64,000 nucleotides of DNA from Plasmodium coatneyi (lineage: Eukaryota; Apicomplexa; Aconoidasida; Haemosporida; Plasmodiidae). Where the stretch lies: contig NC_033567.1 of NCBI RefSeq assembly GCF_001680005.1, forward strand, positions 3,286,001 through 3,350,000, written 5' to 3'. Made by a program: the position numbers and the translations under genes. Shown in pieces: positions 21,918 to 32,270 of this stretch (within the stretch, counting starts at the first letter, position 1; each line of letters opens with the position of its first letter). The notes beneath the pieces are model-generated. The model was not told the origin of the DNA, did no database searches, and saw only the letters and a list, made by a program, of their open reading frames with translations.

Positions 21918-23869
21918 GGGGGGAGGGCGTTTTACCCAAAATATCGACCCTCAAATGGGGACCCTTTTTAATACGCAAAAGTTGGGTACATGCACATAGA
22001 TGCTTTATCGATGCTGCTGTCATGCCTTCCGGAGTGTGTCCTGGTGGAGCACGCAAACCGGTTGCACGGATATACTAATATGTGTGTGTTCCCCCCTCTT
22101 TAATGGGATAGCCACCCGCCACAGGGTACCATCTTTTTCCAGTTTGATTAAATTCGATAACAGAATTAATTTTTAAAAAATCCTTTTTTTAAAGAAAAAT
22201 TCAATTTTGTGCTAAATTTTGACAAATTGAAAAATGCTGCAATTTTTCATCTCGCAGGAGATGGTAAGGAAAGCAGCCAAACGGTCCCTTTTAGGAAAGT
22301 CGGGACAACGCAAACACAACTGCTTTGCTTTTCTCCCCAATATATGATGTACGCAGCAGGGGGGGGTCATTATCTATGTGTGAAGAACTGCAGAATATTG
22401 TTTGCTTACTACCCATTCACAATATGTCTGTGCGCACCTATGGAAGGGTTTCCCGTGGGGGAAGCACCTTTCGCAACAGAGTTTACCTGCATAGTATATA
22501 CTTCCCATCGCCCTCATTTACCTCCCCCCCTTCCATCTAACTGCTTATACTGCTCTTACCTAAAAAGCCGCCTTCTCTCTTTTAGAATGGGTCTCCACCC
22601 ATCCGATCTACATAACGTCGCAACACGTGAAGCAACAACAAGGCGACTACGACATTGCGAGTATGTAGGCTGGGTGAACAAAAAAAGGGGGAAGCACCTT
22701 TCATTTACATGTACACGTGTAACGGTACAAGTTATATAGTTACCATGTAGACCTAAAGAAGTCTCTCCATATGAAAGGGAGTGAGACGGGGCGACCCACC
22801 CTTAGCACTTTAGTTATACATACTCCATTCACTCCCACGAAATAGCCCCTACAATTTGCCTTAAAAAATGAGAGAAAAAGCGAAGGCATATAATAAGGGA
22901 ACGTACATCACAACAATGTAGCCACATTCGTGTACTCCCCTCCGGTCAGTTTTAGAAAATCTAGGGGGGCATACTTCTTAGCGATTCTTTTCTTTTTTAT
23001 CCACATAGGTATAAATGCATGGAATGTTTATCCTTGCGTGCTTAGGAACGGCAGGTATTCTCTGAAACTCCCACTCCCCTGAGATCCCAAATCGAATAAG
23101 AACCACTCCAGTTTTCCGCATTCTAGGCAGCGGAAAAATTATCACCCATGAATACATAAGTAAAAAATATGTACAAACGCAGAGCAGTGAAGACGTTGAA
23201 TTTTTTTCCTTTTTCCACCAACATATGCGTAACGTATAAAGTACCATTGCTTGTCCTCTTCTGTGAAAAAAAAAAAAAAAAAAAAAGATATCTCTGCAGA
23301 TGGTTACTTAAATTGATATGGTTACATGGGAATGCTCCGGGGAGGCAATTATTCCAGCGCATATAATTTTGTGCGGCATGAACTGCCATATGTACATGTA
23401 CGTATATTTTTATGTTTTTTCGTATGGTGCTATTTGTGCTCTACTGCGAAGAAACATAGGAAAGATATTTGCCACGAATGTATACGCCTTTTCCATTTTT
23501 TTCCTTTCCCTAATTTGACCCTAAAGGGAAAGAGAAGCAGATAATTCTTTCCTATATATAAATTCCCAACTGAGTCGGAGGGGAAAAAAAAAAAAAAAAA
23601 AAGAAGAAAAGAAACATATAAAATATGGCTATTCGGAGTAAATAGATGAGAAGAAAAAGTGGTAAAAAAGTGAAAGCTGAATATGCTGAGGGGATCTCCC
23701 TAAGGGAGCGAAACAGAGCAGAATAACGCAAAATAGAGAAGCCACTTTGGAACGCCCACAAGGAAAAAGATATCCACACGCAGAACATTGAGTGGAAGGG
23801 CGTGCAAATACGCACAGTTAAATAAACGTAATCGTTTACATACACGTACTGCCAAGTGGGAACACTAGA
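21918..23869. other. Intergenic, ARS2 to U2AF
   Basis: About 1.95 kb with A tracts at 23266-23286 and 23584-23602. A 176-residue plus frame (22209-22739) is rich in Cys, Pro and His with no domain, and I regard it as chance. Presumed ARS2 3' UTR and U2AF promoter; no RNA gene recognised. Confidence 0.45.
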
Positions 23870-26416
23870 ATGTGGAGGAAAGCAGTTGGAAGCTACTTTG
23901 GCGGTAAGGCTGAAACCAAGGAAGACGAGGACGCACCTGCGGATGCAGATAAACCAAATGATGAAGCAGCAGACGCAAACCCCAGGGAAGAAGTAAAGGA
24001 GGAAGCCAAAGAGGAACCGAATGAGGAGGAGGTTCCCAAACCAAGTACAACTCGAAGGGGAAGGCCTTCCACAAAGAAAGGGGCCAAGGACCAGGCTAGC
24101 AAGGGTGAAAAAGGGGCATCGGAAAATAAGGAGGCGCCTGACAAAAAAAGCAAAGGTGGCACCGGTGATACAAGTAATGTTGGCGGAAGTGAAGCAAACG
24201 AGGGGGACGCAGGCGAGAAGGCCGATGAACCCAAAAGTGTGAAAAAGAAAAGAAACAATAAAAAGGAGGAGGAGTCACCATCGAAACAATCAAAACAACT
24301 GCAACGGGAATCGGTGCATGATGAAAAAGACGACGTGGACGAGGCACATAAGAAAGGACGCAGTGAATTGGGAGAAAAAAAGAACGAGCCTACTGAAAAG
24401 GAAAGCTCAGGCGGAAACAACCCGTCAGACGAAAAAAAGGCAAAAGAGAAAAGTAGAGAAAAGGCAAGCAGTGACCTACAGGAAAAGATGAAAATAATTA
24501 AGGAGAAGCTCAAGTCGAGTGAGCGCAGTCAGGGGGCAAGCATAGAAAAGGACCAGAACAAAGAGGAGGTGCGCAGCAAAAGAAAGCACAAGGATGTGCC
24601 ATCAAGCAGCGAAGAAGCCCACTCTTCTAAAAGGAAAAGGCGAAGCGGAGAAAGGGGCGTAGAAGAGAAAGGTGAAAATGTAAGTAGGCACCGACATAGG
24701 AGCAGAGAAAGAGAGAGAAGTGAAGATGGAGATAGAGACAGAGAGGGGGAGAGAAGCTTAGAAAGAGTTCGAAGTAAGGAACTGGCCAGGAGCAGAGGCA
24801 GGCACCGAAGCAGAAGTAGACATCGTAGCAGAAGCAGGGGAAGACACCGCAGTAGAAGCAGAAGCAGAGGAAGACATAGAAGTAGACATAGAAGCAGACA
24901 CAGAAGAGATAGGAGCAAAAGATTAAGTGACAGTGATAGCGACAGCAGCAGTGATGAAAGACATCACCGCCACCACCACAAGTCAAGAAGAAGAAGAAAA
25001 AGGAGTTCCAGAAATAGTAGTGATAGAGAGCATTCTAGTGGAAGCACAGGAAGCAGGAATCGATATGACAGGAAAGACAGATCATCTTCTAGCGATAGAA
25101 GAAGTAAAGAAGTTAGGAAAAAAAAAAAGTCCAAATGGGACACTGTAGATGAAAATTTATTGAAAAACCATTTGCTAGATAACAGTGCCAATGGACTACT
25201 GCAGCAGCAGAGTTTAGCACTAGCTAATGGTTTGGGGGCAAATAACAAAGTGACCCCATTAGGTAGAAATCCCTACGAAGTGGAAGGAGATAAAAAGCAA
25301 AGAAAATTATACATTGGTAATATTCCTCCCAATTCGAAGCAGGAAGAGTTAATAGATTTTTTCAACAACACATTAGCATCAATTATAAAAGATTCCAGTT
25401 TGGAAATAAAAATAGGAGACATTGTATTGTTGCCTATATTGAAGTGTGAAATATTTAACGTGGAATCTAGGTTTTGTTTTCTAGAATTTAGAAGCCTTGA
25501 AATTACATGGCTTTGTCTAAGGCTAGATGCCATTACGTTTAATAATTATGCCTTACGGATAGCTAGACCACATGATTTCGTTCCACCCCCAGGAGGGGAC
25601 CCAGCACTGACTGTCGTATTTACAGATATCCAGCACGAAGTATTCGAAATGGTGAAACCCATAAAAATCGCTCCAGTAAGAAGCACAGGAGATGATGACA
25701 ACAAATTATATATACAGAATTTGCCCCACGATTTGGGAGATGTTCAGATAAGAGACCTGCTAGCGCAGTTTGGGAAACTAAAAGGATTTAATGTTATAAA
25801 AGATCAAAGTACTGGATTGAATAAAGGTTATGGCTTCTTTGAATATGAAGATCCTAACTGCACACCTATTGCCATGCACGCTTTGAATGGCTTCGTCTGT
25901 GGGCAGAATATACTTAGCGTAAAAAAAGCTACTTTCGGAAAAAGCCAAAATAGTACGCAAAATGCGAACACCATAAGTTTAGGATCTGGTAGTGTCGATT
26001 TGCCAGTGTCACTTTTGCCAAATTCCATTTCGCAAAAAATTCTGAGCAATTCCATTATAGGATTGCAAATTCAGGCCTCCAGAAAAATTGGGGAAAAATC
26101 CTCCCGAGTGGTTCAACTTACCAATGCTGTTTTTCAGGAGGATTTACTTATCGATAGTCAGTATGAGGAAATATTAAGGGATATTAAAGAAGAAGCTGAA
26201 AAATATGGACCCCTTCAAAACATTGTAATTCCCAAACCAAATAAGGATTTGTCCTACACGGAAGGCGTCGGCAAAATTTTCCTTCATTACGCAGATGAAA
26301 CTACGGCAAGGAAGGCCCAGTACATGTTTAATGGTAGACTGTTTGAGAAGAGAGTGGTGTGCGCTGCGTTCTACTCGGAGGAGAAGTTCCTGGCGGGGAA
26401 ATACGTCCTCTCATAG
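23870..26416 (+). CDS. U2AF2: Splicing factor U2AF large subunit
   Basis: Single exon, 848 residues. Residues 1 to about 220 are acidic and lysine-rich low complexity. Residues from about 230 to 415 are an RS domain with dense SR/RS dipeptides and a poly-histidine patch. RRM1 begins near 480 (KLYIGNIPPNSKQEELI, FCFLEFRS), RRM2 near 610 (KLYIQNLPHDLGDVQIRD, GYGFFEYED), and a UHM-type third RRM near 745-845 has the RXF-like element GRLFEKRVV. This is the U2AF65 layout: RRM1/2 bind the polypyrimidine tract and the UHM binds SF1. At 848 residues it is much longer than human U2AF65 (475), because of the N-terminal extension. It works in the nucleus at 3' splice-site recognition. U2AF beside eIF4A matches P. 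falciparum gene order as I recall it. Confidence 0.9.
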   Translation: MWRKAVGSYFGGKAETKEDEDAPADADKPNDEAADANPREEVKEEAKEEPNEEEVPKPSTTRRGRPSTKKGAKDQASKGEKGASENKEAPDKKSKGGTGDTSNVGGSEANEGDAGEKADEPKSVKKKRNNKKEEESPSKQSKQLQRESVHDEKDDVDEAHKKGRSELGEKKNEPTEKESSGGNNPSDEKKAKEKSREKASSDLQEKMKIIKEKLKSSERSQGASIEKDQNKEEVRSKRKHKDVPSSSEEAHSSKRKRRSGERGVEEKGENVSRHRHRSRERERSEDGDRDREGERSLERVRSKELARSRGRHRSRSRHRSRSRGRHRSRSRSRGRHRSRHRSRHRRDRSKRLSDSDSDSSSDERHHRHHHKSRRRRKRSSRNSSDREHSSGSTGSRNRYDRKDRSSSSDRRSKEVRKKKKSKWDTVDENLLKNHLLDNSANGLLQQQSLALANGLGANNKVTPLGRNPYEVEGDKKQRKLYIGNIPPNSKQEELIDFFNNTLASIIKDSSLEIKIGDIVLLPILKCEIFNVESRFCFLEFRSLEITWLCLRLDAITFNNYALRIARPHDFVPPPGGDPALTVVFTDIQHEVFEMVKPIKIAPVRSTGDDDNKLYIQNLPHDLGDVQIRDLLAQFGKLKGFNVIKDQSTGLNKGYGFFEYEDPNCTPIAMHALNGFVCGQNILSVKKATFGKSQNSTQNANTISLGSGSVDLPVSLLPNSISQKILSNSIIGLQIQASRKIGEKSSRVVQLTNAVFQEDLLIDSQYEEILRDIKEEAEKYGPLQNIVIPKPNKDLSYTEGVGKIFLHYADETTARKAQYMFNGRLFEKRVVCAAFYSEEKFLAGKYVLS

Positions 26417-26695
26417 TATGAATTATGAATTGGCTTCCCATGGGTGGAAACATAACGGGATGGACCGATCTAGCAAGAGAAAAAACGCACCATTTGGCGC
26501 AGCTTAGCCTTGCTTCGTAACTTGTAATTGTGTAAGAACCTGTGTAGTAAGGAAAAAACAAAACAAAACAAAATAGAAGATAGCAGAAAAGAACATAACA
26601 AAATGTTGAAAGTTAAAAATTATTTTATTTTTTTTATTTTTTTTTCTATTCCTTGTACCGTTCATAATTTTTATCCGTATTTTTAGCTACATAGA

Positions 26696-26727
<32 letters not shown>

Positions 26728-28061
26728 AGCCAAAATACGTTGCAGCTAGCCAGAAAATGTCCCCCCCAAATGGAAACAACAGAGACGTGGAATAATTCCA
26801 AAAAAGTCTTCCCTGTTTCGATGTTCCCGAAACGGAGGTACATACATTAATTACCCCTTTGTGTAAATAAGAGAATACATCGAAAGCGTGTGCCCCACGC
26901 CTTCTCACCCTCCTTTGTGCATATATATCCCGATTTGTTCATATCGTGACAAACACACGACCTGTTATTTTATTTTTTTTTTAGACTTGTAATTAAAAAA
27001 AACATAAGACATTTCTTCCATTTAGGATAATGAAACATGTTTTTCACGTTAAATTTCGATGCCCAGTTGGGTGCGAAAAAGTTTTGCTATTCTCCCTTGC
27101 TTACAGGTTGCACGCGGGGAGAGAGTTCCACAATTGGATCTTATTTTTTTTTATTAATCCAAAACATGTGTATTAGTCTGCAAGAATGTGTCACATAAAC
27201 TGGCAATATGCAGTTTTAGACAAAGGCTCTATTTTGGCTGTGGCCTTATCTCAGTCTCCATCGACAATTCATTGATAAAAAAGGTGACAACACCATTTGG
27301 GCGTCATCCCATGTCACCCCACAGCGTTATGAAATAAAATAATTTGTTTATAAGGTACATTGTGTGTTTCAGTTTTTTTTTCTGTTTGTTAATTTGATAC
27401 AACATAAAATGTGTTTTTATATGTTCTTTTAAAAAAAAAATAGATGAGGCTTTAAAATAAATATATATAATATGTATCTACCTTTGTATATATATATATA
27501 CGTATGCATGCATATGTAGGTATGTGTAAGTATGTACTTATTTATTATATATGAAATGTTAGATATGCTATATTACTTGAAAATTAATTCAAAGATGAGA
27601 GGGGCGAGCAACAAATTAAAAACACTACACACGGTCTGCTGTTTTTGTTCATATAAATAAATATATATGCGTGTATATATTTATTTATCTTCCTGTATAG
27701 ATATTAAAAAAAATAATAATAGAAGGAAGAATACATCTACTTGTATGTGCTGTGATGTGTGACATATATGCACGCAGCATATACACTCGACATGCAGGTA
27801 TGGCATATGGAGCAAGGAGCTGCGCACACATATGTATGCACATATATATGAGTACATGTATACATGCATACATATGCACGCATATGCACAACTTACAGAC
27901 ATACATATGCATATACTCATTACATACGCATGCGTACATTTGATATGTTTGCATAATATAAACACTATATTGCAGTTTGAAAATGTATACAGCATAGAAT
28001 AGGATGGATTTTTTTTTTTTTTTTTAAATGTACAATTCTCATTTACAAAGCATCTTTGGTC
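26417..28061. other. Convergent intergenic region, U2AF / eIF4A
   Basis: 3' regions of U2AF (plus) and eIF4A (minus). It contains an A tract at 26696-26722, T tracts near 26629-26643 and 28009-28025, and an alternating purine-pyrimidine region at about 27480-27960 (TATGCATACATATGCACG-like). The Cys/Tyr/His-rich frames there are products of that repeat and not genes. Confidence 0.5.
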
Positions 28062-28114
28062 TTAAAAAGGTATCTCCCACGTGAACTCTAGTACTGATTT
28101 CTGGCTTCTTCGAG

Positions 28115-28154
<40 letters not shown>

Positions 28155-29665
28155 GCTTACAAATAGTCCGCAACCTGATGGGGGGAAAGGGAAAAATTAT
28201 GCAACAGTGTGTGGCAATTACGCACATAAATACGTATACACATATATGCATGTGTATGTGCGCGCATTTATGTTAATGCTGTTTGTTGCTCCCTCGAACG
28301 TACCTCCAAAGGCATCTCCTCAATTTGCGTGCTGTAGTAGGACTCGATCTTCTTCAACTTGTCCTTCTCCTTGTCGTCGTTGGTGACAAAGTTGATGGCA
28401 ACTCCCTTACGACCGAATCGACCAGAACGACCAATTCTGTGAATGTAGGTATCGGGCGAGGCGGGCAAGTCGTAGTTAATGACTAGGGACACTTGCTGCA
28501 CGTCAATACCTCTAGCTAACAAATCGGTGGTGACCAAAACTCTTGTTGAGCCCGACCTAAATTCTCTCATAATTAAATCTCTATCTTTCTGGTCCATATC
28601 ACCATGCATGCAGGATACAGTAAAAAGTCGGTTGTGCATTTCCTGGGTTAAAATATCGACCTTTTTTCTGGTGTTACAATAAATGATACTCTGGGTGATG
28701 GTTAGCGTTTCATATAAATCACATAAGGTATCTAATTTCCATTCTTCCTTTTCCACAGCCACGTAAAACTGTCGGATACCTTCCAACGTTAACTCATCCT
28801 TTTTGACTAATATAGTTTTTGGATCTCTCATAAATCTGGTGGTAAGTTCTAAAATTTCTTGTGGCATGGTAGCAGAGAATAAGGCAACCTGGATATCTGG
28901 GACTAACTTTTTAAAGACTTCATATATTTGTGCCTTAAATCCTCTGGAGAGCATTTCGTCTGCCTCATCCAAAATGAAGAGCTTCAGCCTATCTACACCC
29001 AAGTGCCTCTTGTCAATCATATCGTAAACTCTACCTGGAGTTCCTACAACCATGTGCACACCTTGCTTCAGTTTGTCGATGTCTTCTCTGACAACGGTTC
29101 CTCCGACGCATGCATGGCACTTAACCTTGAGGTAATCTCCCAGGGCCAAAACAACCTACGCGGGAAGGGGACAAAAATTGGAGAAAATTAATCAAAATAC
29201 TAAAAAACTCTGACAAATTGGTACAGGTGCAAAAGAGGAAAAACAAAATGATGGCACGCTCTGCTGCGCTGCCTTCTTTGATCAACGACGCCACATGCAT
29301 CTACCGCATAAGCAGACGCTTCGCCAAACCAAACTTACCTTCTGAATTTGCTGAGCCAACTCACGGGTTGGGGCTAAAATTAAAGCCTGGCAAGCAACAA
29401 CATCGTAGTTAATTAACTGGAGAGAAGAAATGACAAAGGTGGCCGTCTTTCCCGTTCCGGATTGTGCCTGACCAATGGTGTCATAACCATTCAATATTGG
29501 CTTAATACCTCTTTGCTGAATGGCTGAAGGTTTTTCAAAACCGTAAGAATAAATACCTCTTAATAATTTTTCATTCAAGCCAAGTGCGTCAAATGTGTCA
29601 ACGATTTCTTCAGTGTTTCCTTCAATGTCGTTTTCATTTGTAAATTTTTCGTCCTTGGTGCTCAT
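28062..29665 (-). CDS. eIF4A: Eukaryotic initiation factor 4A (DEAD-box helicase)
   Basis: Exon 1 is 29339-29665 (109 codons) and exon 2 is 28304-29155 (284 codons), both phase 0. Exon 2 ends EEMPLE before a good donor (gtacgt), so a tiny last exon is needed. Three candidate acceptors between about 28085 and 28106 share one frame that stops at 28062; which one is used is unresolved. All DEAD-box motifs are visible: the Q motif (GFEKPSAIQQ), AQSGTGKT, PTRELA, GG, TPGR, DEAD, SAT, RGID and HRIGRSGR. The total of about 395-405 residues equals the eIF4A norm. It is an ATP-dependent RNA helicase that unwinds 5' UTRs within eIF4F in the cytoplasm. eIF4A-III of the exon junction complex is the alternative, but the N-terminus and gene neighbourhood favour the translation factor. 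Confidence 0.9.
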
Positions 29666-32270
29666 TTTTACTTAATCTGAGGTGCGAAAAAAATAAATGT
29701 ATATATGTGACTTGGTTATAACATATCGTCAAAATGCTGAGCGCAGTGACTCCCCCACGTTGGGATAGATGAAAACAGACGGACAACTCTGCCACATGTA
29801 AGGCCACACAGCGCGTTTGGCTCATGCAAATACGCTTGCAAAAAAAGTTGGCTTCTCAACGAATGAATGCAGCGGCGACGGGATGTAGTCCCCGGATGGT
29901 TAGCAAGAAAGGTGAACAGTCACACAATTACATGTGCAGCCAAATATGCGAATAGCACACACACAAGCACGTAAACGCTCCGCTCCACCAACAAAAACGA
30001 TAGCCCCTAGGCGAACACGAATTTTACCTGTGGGTAAAGGTGTGGCCTAGAGGGGGTGGTTAATGTTCCGCAAGGGAGCTTAACTAGAAAACAGCAACGA
30101 GTAATGTGCGTGGAATTTATGTATGTACAAGTTATAGTAGAGTCCTCTCGTTCAGTATCCAAACGAGGAACATTTAACAATACGTATATATAAACTTCAC
30201 AGGCAGTGCTTCGTAACTACGGCGCGCAAAAAAGTGCGGCTTACGTAAAGTACGTTTATGTAGATACGCTTAACGTGGATAGTACAAGTAGATATACTAC
30301 GCACAATGCATATGCAGTCGCTCGATTGTTTTTCCTGATAAATGCACGGGGTTGGAAAAATGAAGAGCGAAAAAAAAAGTCATTAACGAGATGTTCCTCC
30401 TACGGAGCAGCACATACGGGCATGCAGGTACGTACATTTATGTATAAAAAATTGTACGTGGTGGGATGTACTCATATAAATATCGCTCCAAATTTACAAT
30501 AGCAGCATTAACGCGTTTTAACGCGCTTATATGAAAATAAAACATGAACCATAAACGTTGGGATATGACCACGCAGGGGGACTACAATATTTTTTTATGT
30601 ACAACAAAAAGCTTATGTTTCGCTTTCTTCTGTAACGTTGAGTTGCGCTACGTTACATTTACGTTACGCTAACGTTATGTTCTTTTTTTTTATTTTGCTT
30701 CTTACTTTAACGTGAAGAGAAAAAGTACTCAGGGATGCTAAACGCGAGATTGTGGGATGTTTATCTATATGTATAATACATGTATATAATATGTATATAC
30801 GACTTTGTACATATTAATTAAAACTTATGAAAAGTTAAAGAATTTTTTGGGGGTAGGAAAATTTTTCGATGTTTTGTTTTGGATTGATACTTTTTTGGGG
30901 GAAAAAGAAAATTTTGTTTAAATTTTGTTTTAATTTATTTTATTTCTTTTAAAAAGGGATATATTAAATATAATATAAAAAAAAAAGGAACAGGAAAAAA
31001 GAAGAAGAAAAAAAAAAAAAAAAAAAAAAACCAACGGTTTTATGCGCTTTTTGGGGGTTGTTATTTTTTTTGGAGTTAAAAATAAGCTACTTGCGTAAGC
31101 CCCTTTTTTTTCGTGCATGAGGGAAAAAACATATTTATTAGTAGTACGTATATAATATATGTTTGTATGTATATAGGAGGGTAGCACCGCGGGTATATAA
31201 AAGAATGTGGTATATTTTGATGAGCATATCTGCCGTATGTATTCCGCGTTTATTGTATGCTGTGGTGGCCTACGGGTAAAAAGCCCAACTACTCCTACGG
31301 AAAGCTTTTTGAAATAAAGGCGGGCAAAACTAAGGAACCAACATTTTTTTCCCAATACGTATGCAGGATACGCGGGTAGCGCACAAGCGGCGTGTATGCA
31401 ACGCGTGGCGGTAAATGACTCACATGTACCTAAAAAAAACGCGCATATTTTTTTTTCCTTGTACCGGTGTAAAACCATATATATTTTTATATATGAATTA
31501 TTTTATGTAGCTATACTTTATATGGGTATATTTTACCTGCTTGTGCGTACAACTTGCCCCTTTCCCAGTCCATCACAGGATCGGTTTGCCCCCCTATATG
31601 TTAATAAATTTATTTACATCACCTTGCCCCTATTTTTTTTTCTTCTGCCGCTGCCCCGAACATATTGGGGGAAAAAGTGGTCCTCCCCCCCTTTTTGTTT
31701 TTTGGGGGGTTCTCCGCCCGCCGCCAATTATACTTCCCTTTACATAAAAAAACGATGGAAATTTTTTTCACCTATAATTTTTCTTCAAAATTAGGAAAAA
31801 GTGAAATAAAATTTTTATTTACCAAAATGCGGTGGAAAAAGGTACGTAAAAACGTGGTACCAAAATAGGCGTATACCTGTCCCCCCATATTTGCTAAAAC
31901 AACGGAGCAGGTCCACCACCACCACCCCCTCTGCACCCCGAAAAAGGGGAAAAAAAAAAAAAATAAAAAAAAATAATTCCCCTACGTGTATAGTGCGTAA
32001 GGCCATTTTCCAAAGTTGGTTTTTCTTAAAAAGTTTACACGGAACGGAAAAAAAAGGGAAAACTCTCCCCCATTTTCACTAATGGGGGGAAGTCTAACAC
32101 ACGGGACCGCACGTACTTACAAAATCGCCTATGCAGTCATGTAGCAAATATGACGCACACACGTATGAGTGTATTTAAGTGCATCGGGTGAGTAGTGGAA
32201 TTATATCCTCCCCGTAGCGGTCAAACGGGGCATCATCCCGCACAAAAAAAGTGAATTATGCCCCCCCTTG
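29666..32270. other. Intergenic, eIF4A upstream / ATPase 3' side
   Basis: 2.6 kb upstream of eIF4A, likely its promoter and long 5' UTR, ending at the 3' side of the P4-ATPase-like gene. It carries A tracts (31006-31030), T tracts and mononucleotide-rich stretches. A small terminal exon of the ATPase gene may lie between 31800 and 32150, because the last clear ATPase exon ends at a perfect gtaagt. No other gene is visible. Confidence 0.4.

Noticed and set aside
22209..22739. 176-residue plus-strand frame between ARS2 and U2AF
   Set aside because: No signal peptide, domain or coding-like composition; rich in Pro, Cys and His; likely chance in a less AT-rich intergenic stretch.
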